Source of the DNA: Myxococcus llanfairpwllgwyngyllgogerychwyrndrobwllllantysiliogogogochensis
GTDB lineage: Bacteria > Myxococcota > Myxococcia > Myxococcales > Myxococcaceae
Assembly: GCF_006636215.1 (NCBI RefSeq)
Contig: NZ_VIFM01000120.1
Coordinates: 1 to 32,056 of the forward strand
Length of the DNA stretch: 32,056 bases
Direction: 5' to 3'
Position numbers and translations under genes: made by a program. Below the pieces are notes generated by a model, which searched no databases, was not told the origin of the DNA, and saw only the letters and a program-made list of their open reading frames with translations. Shown one piece after another: positions 1 to 7,340 of this stretch; the stretch's first letter is position 1, and each line of letters begins with the position of its first letter.

Positions 1-643
1 CGGGCGCCTGTCCCGTGACCTCCGCCGCGTAGAAGGCCATCAGCTCGCGGACGAAGACACCCAGCGACCAGCGGTCCGTCACCAGGTGATGCATGGTGAC
101 CAGGGCCACGTGGTTGTCGGGCCCCAGCCGCAGCACCTTGCCGCGCAAGAGCGGCCCGCGCGCCAGGTCGAACAGACGCTGGGACTCCTCGCTGGTGCGC
201 CGCTCCACCTCGGCGTCCTGCTCCTCTTTCGACAGGTGCGAGACGTCCTCGACCGGGACGAGCAAGCGCAGCTCTGGCAGCACCACCTGGACGGGGATGC
301 CATCCTCGCGCGCGGCGAACACGGTGCGCAGCGACTCGTGGCGCCGCACCACCTGATTCACACAGCGTTCCAGCAGGGCGACATCCAGCGCGCCGGTGAA
401 CTGGACGGTGATGTGGACGTTGTAGGCGAAGGCGCGACCGCCCTCGAGCTGGTCCACCACCCACAGTCTCTGCTGCGGGAAGGAAGCGGGTGCGGGCCCG
501 GTGTCCTCCCGGCGCGGGATGGTCCGCTCCACCGCCTTCGTGGTCGCGTCCTGAAGCTGTCCCTTCTTTTCCTTGAGAAGCAGTTCGTACAGAGCGCGCT
601 GCTTGGGGGTGAGCTTCTCGAGGTTCTTGTTCCCACTGCTCAT
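1..643 (-). CDS. Nonribosomal peptide synthetase, N-terminal condensation domain (3' part beyond window)
   Basis: This is the start of an NRPS, which makes a peptide on carrier-protein thioesters. The frame opens at the ATG at 643 and runs without a stop off the left edge, giving 214 residues. Residues 8-30 form a charged helix (LTPKQRALYELLLKEK) of the kind that precedes condensation domains or acts as a docking segment. Core motifs are visible: C1 at about 54-66 (SFPQQRLWVVDQL), C2 at 101-109 (RHESLRTVF) and C3 at 184-192 (MHHLVTDRW). The LCL-like C2 suggests a condensation domain joining two L-residues. C3 has the catalytic second His (186) and Asp190, but Arg replaces the usual following Gly; this variant exists in functional domains as far as I recall. 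Adenylation and carrier domains would lie outside the window. A 17-base palindrome sits 53 bases upstream. The product cannot be named. Confidence 0.93.
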   Translation of the reverse strand, partial: MSSGNKNLEKLTPKQRALYELLLKEKKGQLQDATTKAVERTIPRREDTGPAPASFPQQRLWVVDQLEGGRAFAYNVHITVQFTGALDVALLERCVNQVVRRHESLRTVFAAREDGIPVQVVLPELRLLVPVEDVSHLSKEEQDAEVERRTSEESQRLFDLARGPLLRGKVLRLGPDNHVALVTMHHLVTDRWSLGVFVRELMAFYAAEVTGQAP

Positions 644-1449
644 TACAGACTCCGAGCGCCAGCCCTGGGGGGCCAGGAAGCGCGAGCATTTGCCGACCGA
701 CAGGCTGTCGGTGCGTCGTCACGGGGATGGAAGGGGCCGGGCAAAATGTATCAAGCCATCGCCAAGGATGGCTGACGCCCTCGCTGCAGCACCCGGTGGT
801 CGAGCCACCAGTGAAACATCAACAGTTGTATTCAAGTATGCGCGAGGCGCGCGGCAATACGAGACACAGTCTGTCTGGCGGGCTGCAGTGAGTGTCGAGG
901 GGGTCGGACATGCTCCATGCAGAATCCCATTGTCCTGGAGATTCTCCAAAATTGGGCACGCACCAGAATCTCATCATGTGGGATTTTCCAGGCGAGCAAG
1001 GGGACGCGGGAATCGCTGGGGCTCCAGGGAGAATTCCCTTCACTGTGCGCCATCCAGAGCACCACCTGCGGTGCTGGGGCTGCCGTCGTTGCGAGGTGGG
1101 ACGCACGCTCAGTGATTCGAACGAGGAGGCTTCCTATTGCCAGGAATCCTGCGCTGCGCCGGTGAGGGCGGGAGTTTCCGCGGAAGGCTGGCGAGGTGGC
1201 GAGCGGGCGCATCTCCACTGGCCCGGAGATGGGGGAGGGCGTCGGACGTTGCCCTCTCATGCGCCCATATCCAAAGCAGCGTCGTGTTTGCATTTCACGG
1301 AAGCTCTGCTGAGTAAACCCAGTGATGCTCCCGCAACTCAAATACAGCAACACGAACGATACCCTGCCCGTCATCTGCCGCGGCGCATCCGGCGCTACGA
1401 CGAGTACCCCGAGGCAGCGGCAGGAAGTCGGTGGTTTTGCTGGCAAGCC
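644..1449. other. Intergenic region of about 800 bases, no convincing gene
   Basis: This stretch separates the NRPS start from the end of the first LysR gene. It is less GC-rich than its surroundings. Open frames on both strands here (for example minus 832-1446) lack the third-position GC bias of the neighbouring genes and resemble no family I know. It contains the 696-712 palindrome and a smaller 13-base one at 936-948 (TGGAGA-T-TCTCCA). The NRPS promoter must lie in it or just upstream of 643, but no clear -35/-10 or sigma-54 element could be picked out. Confidence 0.6.
696..712. promoter_or_regulatory. 17-base palindrome upstream of the NRPS gene
   Basis: ACCGACAG-G-CTGTCGGT is a perfect 8-1-8 inverted repeat, 53 bases upstream of the NRPS start codon. 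It could be an operator for a dimeric regulator. As RNA it could only form a hairpin by opening some of the inner pairs. No regulator for it can be named from the window. Confidence 0.4.
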
Positions 1450-2355
1450 TCACACCGTCTTCACCGCGAGCTCCTTGGCCACGTCGATGAAGAGTCGCAG
1501 GGGCCCCGAGCGCTGTGCCCTGCTCGGGAAATAGAGGAAGAACCCCGGCACGGTGGGCGCGTACTCCTCAAGCACTCGCACGAGCCGTCCGGTGCGCAGT
1601 TTCTCCTTCACCGCCGGCTCGAAGACGTACGCCAACCCCAGGCCCTGCTCCACCAGGGCCAGCGTCAGTGCGCGATCATTGGTGAGCACTCCACCTCGCA
1701 CCGGCACCCGCCAGTTCCTGCGCCCGCGCTCCAGCTCCCAGGCGTAGAGCCCTCCGCTCGAGGGCATGCGGATGGTGAAGCACTCGTGACGCAGCAGGTC
1801 CTCGGGTCGCTGCGGCGTGCCGTGTCGCTCGAGATACGAAGGCGCACCCACCACGACGAAGCGGAAGGCAGGGGAGAGGCGTATCTGCACCATGTCGCGC
1901 TCGATGGCCTCGTGCAGTCGCACTCCCGCGTCGTAGCCCTCAGCGACGATGTCCACGAGTCGGTTCTCGGCGACGACCTCCACTTCCACTCGGGGGTGGC
2001 GCGCGCGGAAGGCAGGAAGCACCGGGGTGATGACGAAGGGCACCGCGACTTCCGGCACCGTCAGCTTCAGTTGCCCCACCGCTTCACCCGGCTGCGCCGA
2101 CACCTCCGTGAGGCTCGCGAGCGCCTGGCCGAGGCCGGGGCCCGCCCCCTCCAGCAGCCGCCGTCCCGCGTCCGTGAGTGCCATGCTGCGGGTGGTTCGG
2201 GCGAAGAGCACCACCCGAAGCTGCGCCTCGAGCTGACGCACGGACTGGCTCACAGCCGCCGGAGAGACGCTGAGCTCGCGCGCCGCCGCGCTGAAGCTCT
2301 TCAGGCGTGCCACCACGAGGAAAACCTGAAGCTGTGGGAGGAGCGTCGTCTTCAT
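1450..2355 (-). CDS. LysR-family transcriptional regulator
   Basis: This is a 301-residue LysR-type regulator of normal family length. Residues 5-64 form the winged helix-turn-helix (FSAAARELSVSPAAVSQSVR, then RQLEAQL, LFARTTR and LTDAG). Residues from about 90 to the end form the periplasmic-binding-protein-like effector domain, with the usual GYDAGVRL and GLGLAYVFE signatures. The gene is divergent from the cupin/decarboxylase lipoprotein across about 250 bases. By the general habit of LysR proteins it probably controls that gene, the following hydrolase and itself, in response to a small molecule. The effector cannot be inferred. The ATG at 2355 directly begins the HTH, so the start is well set, although no strong ribosome binding site precedes it. 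Confidence 0.93.
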   Translation of the reverse strand: MKTTLLPQLQVFLVVARLKSFSAAARELSVSPAAVSQSVRQLEAQLRVVLFARTTRSMALTDAGRRLLEGAGPGLGQALASLTEVSAQPGEAVGQLKLTVPEVAVPFVITPVLPAFRARHPRVEVEVVAENRLVDIVAEGYDAGVRLHEAIERDMVQIRLSPAFRFVVVGAPSYLERHGTPQRPEDLLRHECFTIRMPSSGGLYAWELERGRRNWRVPVRGGVLTNDRALTLALVEQGLGLAYVFEPAVKEKLRTGRLVRVLEEYAPTVPGFFLYFPSRAQRSGPLRLFIDVAKELAVKTV

Positions 2356-2603
2356 GAAGAGTGTCCGTGTGAGTCACAGAGGCCACGAGTGGCGCCCCGA
2401 GCGGCGGTGTCCATTCAGGTCAGCGAAGGCGTCCTGTCAGGGCAGACCATCTTCAATCGCAGCTTCAAGGCCCATTGCCAAATCCCCATCTGGCCCGCTG
2501 CTTCCGTGGCAGCTACTTCTCTTCTCGCCGGACCGGCCCCACCCCCCCGCCAACTCGCCCGTCCCAGCTCGGCCTCCGCGCCGCCACCCTTGAGAGGACC
2601 GAC
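2356..2603. promoter_or_regulatory. Divergent promoter region between LysR and cupin-CMD genes
   Basis: The 248-base spacer must carry promoters in both directions. At about 2477-2494 there is a loose GCCA-N10-TGGC dyad, the sort of weak symmetry LysR proteins can use. CTTCAA also occurs twice 12 bases apart, near 2451-2468. A ribosome binding site (GAGAGGA) lies at 2592-2598, just before the ATG at 2604. No promoter hexamers are assigned. Confidence 0.3.
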
Positions 2604-3488
2604 ATGAAACGGCTCACCCTGACCGCAATGGTGCTCCCTCTCGTTGCCGTGGCGTGTGCCCACACGACCGAGGCTGGGACGCAGGTGGCCGCAACGTCCC
2701 CGAGCGACGGCGCGCAGGCGCTGCGGATTTCCCGGAGCGGCTCGCAGGCCCCACGCCAGGGACCCGCAGAGAGCTTCACGGGGGCTGTACGTGTCGACCC
2801 GCTGTTTCAAGCGAAGGCGCCGTCCCGCACCTCGGGCGCGTCGGTCACGTTCGAGCCAGGCGCCCGGTCGGCCTGGCACGCGCATCCCCTGGGCCAGGTC
2901 CTCCTCGTCACCGAGGGCGTGGGGCGGGTGCAGCGCTGGGGAGACCCCGCCGAGGAAATCCGGCCAGGAGACGTGGTCTGGATTCCCCCCGGCCAGAAGC
3001 ACTGGCATGGCGCCTCGCCCGAGCACCGGATGACGCACATCGCCGTGCTGGAGCACCTCGACGGAAAGACCACCGAGTGGATGGAGAAGGTCAGCGATGC
3101 GCAGTACGGCGCCCCCACGACGGAGGGCCGGCCACCGTCCGAGGTACCGGCGCGCACGGGCGCGGGTGGCGCGGGGCAACCCACCCGGGCTCAGAGCCTC
3201 ATCGGTGACTTCTCGCCCAAGATGGTCGAGCTGACCGACGGCGTGCTCTTTGGGGACATCTGGGAGCGCCCGGAACTCTCCAAGCGGGACCGCAGCCTGG
3301 TGACCGTCAGCGCCCTCATCGCGATGAACCGTCCGGACCAACTCCGCTCCCACTTCGCCCGGGCGCGTGAGAACGGGGTGAAGCGGGAGGAGTTGATCGA
3401 AACCATCACCCATCTGGCGTTCTACGCGGGCTGGCCGAGCGCGATGACGGCGCTCGCGGTGGCGAAGGACGTCTTTGAAGCCAGGTGA
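2604..3488 (+). CDS. Cupin plus carboxymuconolactone-decarboxylase-like lipoprotein
   Basis: This 294-residue protein has two fused domains behind an export signal. The ATG at 2604 is preferred over an upstream in-frame start because GAGAGGA precedes it and it opens a signal peptide (MKRLTLTAMVLPLVAVAC) with a lipobox-like Cys18. Residues 65-150 form a cupin barrel with metal-ligand motifs (WHAHPLGQVLLVTEG, then RPGDVVWIPPGQKHWHG). Residues 195-290 form an AhpD/CMD helical domain (RDRSLVTVSALIAMNRPDQL, HLAFYAGWP). Cupin and CMD fusions of this kind are often annotated as carboxymuconolactone decarboxylase or mandelonitrile-lyase-like. The CMD part shows no CxxC redox pair. The substrate is unknown. 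A hydrolase gene follows after 40 bases, probably in the same operon, and a LysR gene lies divergently upstream. Confidence 0.88.
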   Translation: MKRLTLTAMVLPLVAVACAHTTEAGTQVAATSPSDGAQALRISRSGSQAPRQGPAESFTGAVRVDPLFQAKAPSRTSGASVTFEPGARSAWHAHPLGQVLLVTEGVGRVQRWGDPAEEIRPGDVVWIPPGQKHWHGASPEHRMTHIAVLEHLDGKTTEWMEKVSDAQYGAPTTEGRPPSEVPARTGAGGAGQPTRAQSLIGDFSPKMVELTDGVLFGDIWERPELSKRDRSLVTVSALIAMNRPDQLRSHFARARENGVKREELIETITHLAFYAGWPSAMTALAVAKDVFEAR

Positions 3489-3528
3489 CGATGGCGAGGG
3501 TCGAAAGAATTCCCAGGGGGTAACCCAG

Positions 3529-4623
3529 ATGCGAACGCAGCGGCCAGGACGGTTCATTCAGGGGACGCTCGTCGTGATGAGCGTGGCGTCGAGTTCATGT
3601 GTGAGTCCCACCAGGACTGGCGCGACGACGTCGGAAGGACTGGTGCTCCAAGAGCAAGGGAGCTTCGCCGTTGGAGGGACGGTGGTGACCAGTCCAGGGA
3701 CGTTCGACCCGCTCCGTCCTTCTTCGGAGGGCGCAACGCTCCACGGAGACCACGCGTATGTCTTCTATCAGGTGCCGAACGACGCGCGTCGACTCCCGCT
3801 GGTGTTCTGGCATGGTGCTGGCCAGTCCTCGAAGACGTGGGAGACCACCCCTGACGGTCGGGAGGGTTTTCAGAACCTCTTCTTGCGCCGCCGATTCGCG
3901 GTCTATCTCCTGGACCAGCCCCGGCGCGGTGACGCGGGGCGCAGCACCGTTCCGCTGACCATCCCCGCGACTCCCGACGACCAGACCTGGTTCGGCATGT
4001 TCCGGATGGGAGTCTGGCCGGACTACTTCCCCGGCGTGCGGTTCTCGCGTGAGCCGGAAGCGCTCAACCAGTTCTTCCGCTCGATGACGCCGAACACGGG
4101 GCCCTTCGATGCGGAGGTGAGCGCGAACGCTGTCTCCGCCCTCTTCGACCGGATGGGGCCGGGCATCCTCGTCACGCACTCGCAAGGAGGAGGTCCTGGC
4201 TGGTGGGTCGCGATGCGGAACCCGAAAGTTCGAGCGGTGGTCTCGTATGAGCCGGGCAGCGGCTTCGTCTTTCCAGAGGGGGAGGTGCCTCCGCCCATGC
4301 CCAGCCTCACGGGCCCGCTCGAGGCCCGCGGCGTTCCGTTGTCTCAGTTCATGCCGCTGACCCGGGTCCCGATCGTGATGTTCTTCGGGGACAATATTCC
4401 GGAGGGGCCGTCGCCGAATCCAGGGCAGGACAACTGGCGGGTTCGGCTCGCGATGGCGCGGCTCTGGCGGGACGCCGTGAATCGCCATGGCGGGGACGTC
4501 ACGCTCGTCCACCTGCCAGAGCTCGGCGTCCGAGGGAACACCCACTTCCCGTTCTCGGACACCAACAACGTGGAGATCGCGGACCTTCTGTCGAGGTTCC
4601 TCGCCGACAAGAACCTGGACTGA
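3529..4623 (+). CDS. Alpha/beta hydrolase, predicted lipoprotein
   Basis: This is a 364-residue secreted hydrolase. The ATG at 3529 follows an AGGGGG ribosome binding site and starts a signal sequence ending in a lipobox (VASSSC, Cys24); an earlier in-frame ATG at 3475 overlaps the previous gene and would bury this signal. The oxyanion-strand region is LVFWHGAGQSSKTWE (91-105). The nucleophile elbow is THSQGG with Ser218. The probable catalytic His is His339 in GNTHFPFSD. The acid is likely the Asp in IVMFFGDNIP. The fold is clear, but the substrate (ester, lactone or other) is not. Its position after the cupin-CMD gene suggests both act on the same extracytoplasmic compound under the divergent LysR. 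Confidence 0.9.
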   Translation: MRTQRPGRFIQGTLVVMSVASSSCVSPTRTGATTSEGLVLQEQGSFAVGGTVVTSPGTFDPLRPSSEGATLHGDHAYVFYQVPNDARRLPLVFWHGAGQSSKTWETTPDGREGFQNLFLRRRFAVYLLDQPRRGDAGRSTVPLTIPATPDDQTWFGMFRMGVWPDYFPGVRFSREPEALNQFFRSMTPNTGPFDAEVSANAVSALFDRMGPGILVTHSQGGGPGWWVAMRNPKVRAVVSYEPGSGFVFPEGEVPPPMPSLTGPLEARGVPLSQFMPLTRVPIVMFFGDNIPEGPSPNPGQDNWRVRLAMARLWRDAVNRHGGDVTLVHLPELGVRGNTHFPFSDTNNVEIADLLSRFLADKNLD

Positions 4624-4650
4624 GCCGACCTGCCTGCCTCCGCGTGGAGA

Positions 4651-5082
4651 CTATTGCGACGGCCCGCTTGAGGAGGCGAAGTCCTCTACCCACCCCAGCG
4701 CCTGCCCTGCACCGAGGAGAGGAGGGCGGTACTCGGCCTGGTAGGGCTCGTAGAACCGCTCTGGGTGAGGATGCGCTCCTTCAGGCGCTGGCGTCCCCGT
4801 GAAGTCAAAATGAGCGCCGACATGTCGAACGAACAGGGCATGCCAGCGCTCCTCCTCCCCGAGTTGCTCCGGAGTCAGTCGGTACAGCACCCACCGCCGC
4901 ATCTCGTCGCGCGCGGCGATGAGCTCTTGCTCCGCGACGACATAGAAGCATCGCTCGCCACGGTACTCGGCCATGCCCTCGAGAGGGCCATCCCAGAAGT
5001 TGGAGACCCAGAGAAGCTTCACCTCCTCCGAGCGGAGGCGGGGAAGCTTCGTCAGGTCCAGTTCGTGAGGATGCTCCGTCAT
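4651..5082 (-). CDS. Small hypothetical protein, 143 residues
   Basis: I do not recognise this gene. The protein is soluble and rich in aromatic and acidic residues, with no signal peptide, membrane segment or Cys-based motif. Notable segments are VKLLWVSNFWDGPLEGMAEY and AEYRPPLLGAGQALGWVEDF. Strong third-position GC and the absence of a competing frame support it as coding. The ATG at 5082 opens directly into the body, with no clear ribosome binding site. It is convergent with the hydrolase (27 bases between stops) and lies 50 bases downstream of the coiled-coil gene on the same strand, so it could be the last gene of that operon. Size and composition resemble small cytosolic proteins found beside secreted effectors, but no immunity family can be assigned. 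Confidence 0.75.
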   Translation of the reverse strand: MTEHPHELDLTKLPRLRSEEVKLLWVSNFWDGPLEGMAEYRGERCFYVVAEQELIAARDEMRRWVLYRLTPEQLGEEERWHALFVRHVGAHFDFTGTPAPEGAHPHPERFYEPYQAEYRPPLLGAGQALGWVEDFASSSGPSQ

Positions 5083-5132
5083 GCGCCGTGACGCAGGACT
5101 GTAGCAGCCTCACGTCTGGAGCGGGTGGGTGC

Positions 5133-7340
5133 TCAGCCGTCGTTTGGATTCTCTGGTGGCTGGTCGGTGGGCATCTCGCCCAGCATCGGGAAGAAGCTCC
5201 CGTCCCGGTCCGCACAGAACGGATACGGCACCACGGAGTGTTTTGAGAGGTTGAGTCGCTTGTTGGTCCTGTCCTCGCAGTCCGCGAGCTCCTCGTAACC
5301 GGACTCCTTGAACATGGCATCGCCGAGCGCCTTGTACTTCTTGTGCAATGCCTTCGTGTACTCTTCCCCTTGCTTGTCGCCCTTCTCCATCTCGGCGATG
5401 TTGTCGGGTTTGATCTCCAGGACCTGGCATTGGTGGATGCAGTCAATCCGACACCCGCGGCCCTTGTAACGCGGGTTCGGATTGTCGCAGTACGTGGCCT
5501 CGATGGAGATCTCCGAACCCTCCGAACAGCTCGAGGCCTGGCGGCGCTTGTGCTCTTCCTGTCCGTATCGGATGTGCGCCCGGACCTTCGGGCTGTTCGA
5601 GCCGAGCAACTGGCCCTCCTTGATGTTCTCGATGCTCTTCATCCTCGAGATGAGCGCACTCTGGAGCTTCGGCGCGGACTTGACCTTCTTCTCCGCGACG
5701 AGGACCTCGACGGCCTTCAACATGCGGTCATATCGCCCGGTGATTGAACCCCACTGGCTGTTGAGCGTCGACGCATAGCTGTCCGAAATCTCCTTCACCC
5801 TCTGCTCCCAGTCGTACTCCTTGCAGAAGGCGTCGCGGATTGCATCGGCGTCCTGCTTCGCGGTCTTCCGGAACGCGAGGACATCACGCTCCCATTCCAG
5901 GAAGTCCTTTCGGAGTGCGCGGTAGTTCTCCGCGATGCCCCCCGCGTAGCGCTTGAGCTCCTGATCCGCGCGCGCGACGTCGGGGTTCTTCTCTCCGAGG
6001 ACGAGGTTCTTGCACGGGTCCTTCTCGTAGATCTCCGAGCGCCGGGTATTCCAGTAGGCAAGTATCTTGTCGGCGGAGGCATCGAGGTTGCTCTTGATGC
6101 TCGACCAGTTCCCCTCGGTGAAGGAGAAGGCCTTGGCGGCCACCGCGCGGCGCTCCATCGCCTCTTTCTGGCGGTCGGTCTCCGCCTTCTTGCCCGTCCA
6201 CGTCCGTTCAAGTGAGTCGGACATCTCCTTGAGCTTCACGACCCCTTGCGCGTGATTGTCCTTGTTGCCGACCTGCTCACGAATCGTCTCCTGGAGCCGG
6301 ACCTCGTCCGCGCGGCAGGCTCGGACGTCTCCTTCGAGGAAGTACTGCTCGGACTTCAGCCTGCGAATCGACTCGAGGGCTTCCTTCAGCGACCTGGTGG
6401 GTGCCGGCCAGCGCTCCACGAGCTGGCGGGCCTCTGAGTCCTCGCCCTGGATGTCCTTCAGGTCACCCAAGAAGCCGAGCACGTCCTCCACGGCGCGAAG
6501 CGCTTCGGAGATTTCCGAGGACGCATCGCCGCTGCGGGAGTCCAGGTCCCTGACCTTCGAGGCGATGGTCTGCAGCCGCTCATCGAGCTTCTTGCGTATC
6601 ACCGTGCGGACCTGCCCGAAGTTGCCGAGCTTCGACATCGCGTCCTTCGCCGCGTCGAACTCCTTGCCCTTCGCGACCTCGACGCACTTCGACTTCGTCT
6701 CTTCCATCCGCCGATTCCAGCGGTCCCAGATATCGTTGACGCCGTCTTGAAGTTCGCCCTTCACGTCCGACCAGCGATTGTGTGACTCGGAGAAGTTCCG
6801 GGCATAACTCCGCCAGCGGTCCAGCTCGCCATGGACCTCCTGGTGCTTCCGGTATTCGTCGTTGTAGATGCGGCCAATCTTCTCGGCTTCATCTGGAATC
6901 TTGAAGACCCCCGTCGGGTCCTTCTTGTCGACGAACGTTTGGATGAAGGACTTCAGGTTCCTTTCGGCCTCGTTACAGCGCTCGGCGAGGCGGGACTCGT
7001 CCGCCTTCACCTGCGCGTCCTTCATCCGCTTCAGGTACTGCGCCGACTCCCGGAACTTCGAGATGTAGTCCAGGTAGGAGTTCGCCATCGTCTTGCCCGG
7101 GTCATTCGGCGGGTTCAGCGACCTGAGTCGCTCCACGTCATTCCTGACGTTGCCCAGGGTGTCGAGCGCGGAGTCGATGTCGCTGGAACTCGAGTCGGAG
7201 ACAATGCCGTCGAGCTTGTCCTTGATGCGGCTGAGGTTGTCTTCAACGGCGCGCACCTTGTCGTCGATTTCATCCGCCCCGGCGGGCAGGGCGACAAGCA
7301 GCACGAGCATCCCCGCGGTCAGTGTCTTCTTCATGGTCAT
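5133..7340 (-). CDS. Secreted long coiled-coil protein of unknown function
   Basis: This 735-residue protein begins with a Sec signal (MKKTLTAGMLVLLVALPAGA, cleavage about residue 23), then about 530 residues of charged helical sequence with heptad-like spacing (for example VRAVEDNLSRIKDKLDG and VREISD-type stretches rich in Lys, Glu and Asp). The last 150 residues differ: a Cys-containing segment (CSEGSEISIEATYCDNPNP, then CRIDCIHQCQ) that may form disulfides, and a Pro-rich tail. The start at 7340 overlaps the stop of the upstream beta-helix gene as ATGA, so the two are translationally coupled; a second ATG two codons on (7334) is also possible. No catalytic motif is seen. It probably acts in the periplasm or outside the cell as a partner of the beta-helix protein. 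Function is not known. Confidence 0.9.
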   Translation of the reverse strand: MTMKKTLTAGMLVLLVALPAGADEIDDKVRAVEDNLSRIKDKLDGIVSDSSSSDIDSALDTLGNVRNDVERLRSLNPPNDPGKTMANSYLDYISKFRESAQYLKRMKDAQVKADESRLAERCNEAERNLKSFIQTFVDKKDPTGVFKIPDEAEKIGRIYNDEYRKHQEVHGELDRWRSYARNFSESHNRWSDVKGELQDGVNDIWDRWNRRMEETKSKCVEVAKGKEFDAAKDAMSKLGNFGQVRTVIRKKLDERLQTIASKVRDLDSRSGDASSEISEALRAVEDVLGFLGDLKDIQGEDSEARQLVERWPAPTRSLKEALESIRRLKSEQYFLEGDVRACRADEVRLQETIREQVGNKDNHAQGVVKLKEMSDSLERTWTGKKAETDRQKEAMERRAVAAKAFSFTEGNWSSIKSNLDASADKILAYWNTRRSEIYEKDPCKNLVLGEKNPDVARADQELKRYAGGIAENYRALRKDFLEWERDVLAFRKTAKQDADAIRDAFCKEYDWEQRVKEISDSYASTLNSQWGSITGRYDRMLKAVEVLVAEKKVKSAPKLQSALISRMKSIENIKEGQLLGSNSPKVRAHIRYGQEEHKRRQASSCSEGSEISIEATYCDNPNPRYKGRGCRIDCIHQCQVLEIKPDNIAEMEKGDKQGEEYTKALHKKYKALGDAMFKESGYEELADCEDRTNKRLNLSKHSVVPYPFCADRDGSFFPMLGEMPTDQPPENPNDG

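Noticed and set aside
832..1446. Minus-strand open frame of 204 codons in the long intergenic region
   Set aside because: No third-position GC bias, no ribosome binding site and no recognisable motif.
892..2607. Open frame of 571 codons on the plus strand
   Set aside because: It is antisense to the LysR gene over most of its length and its composition is the usual His/Arg/Gly-rich shadow. The part outside the LysR gene shows no coding bias.
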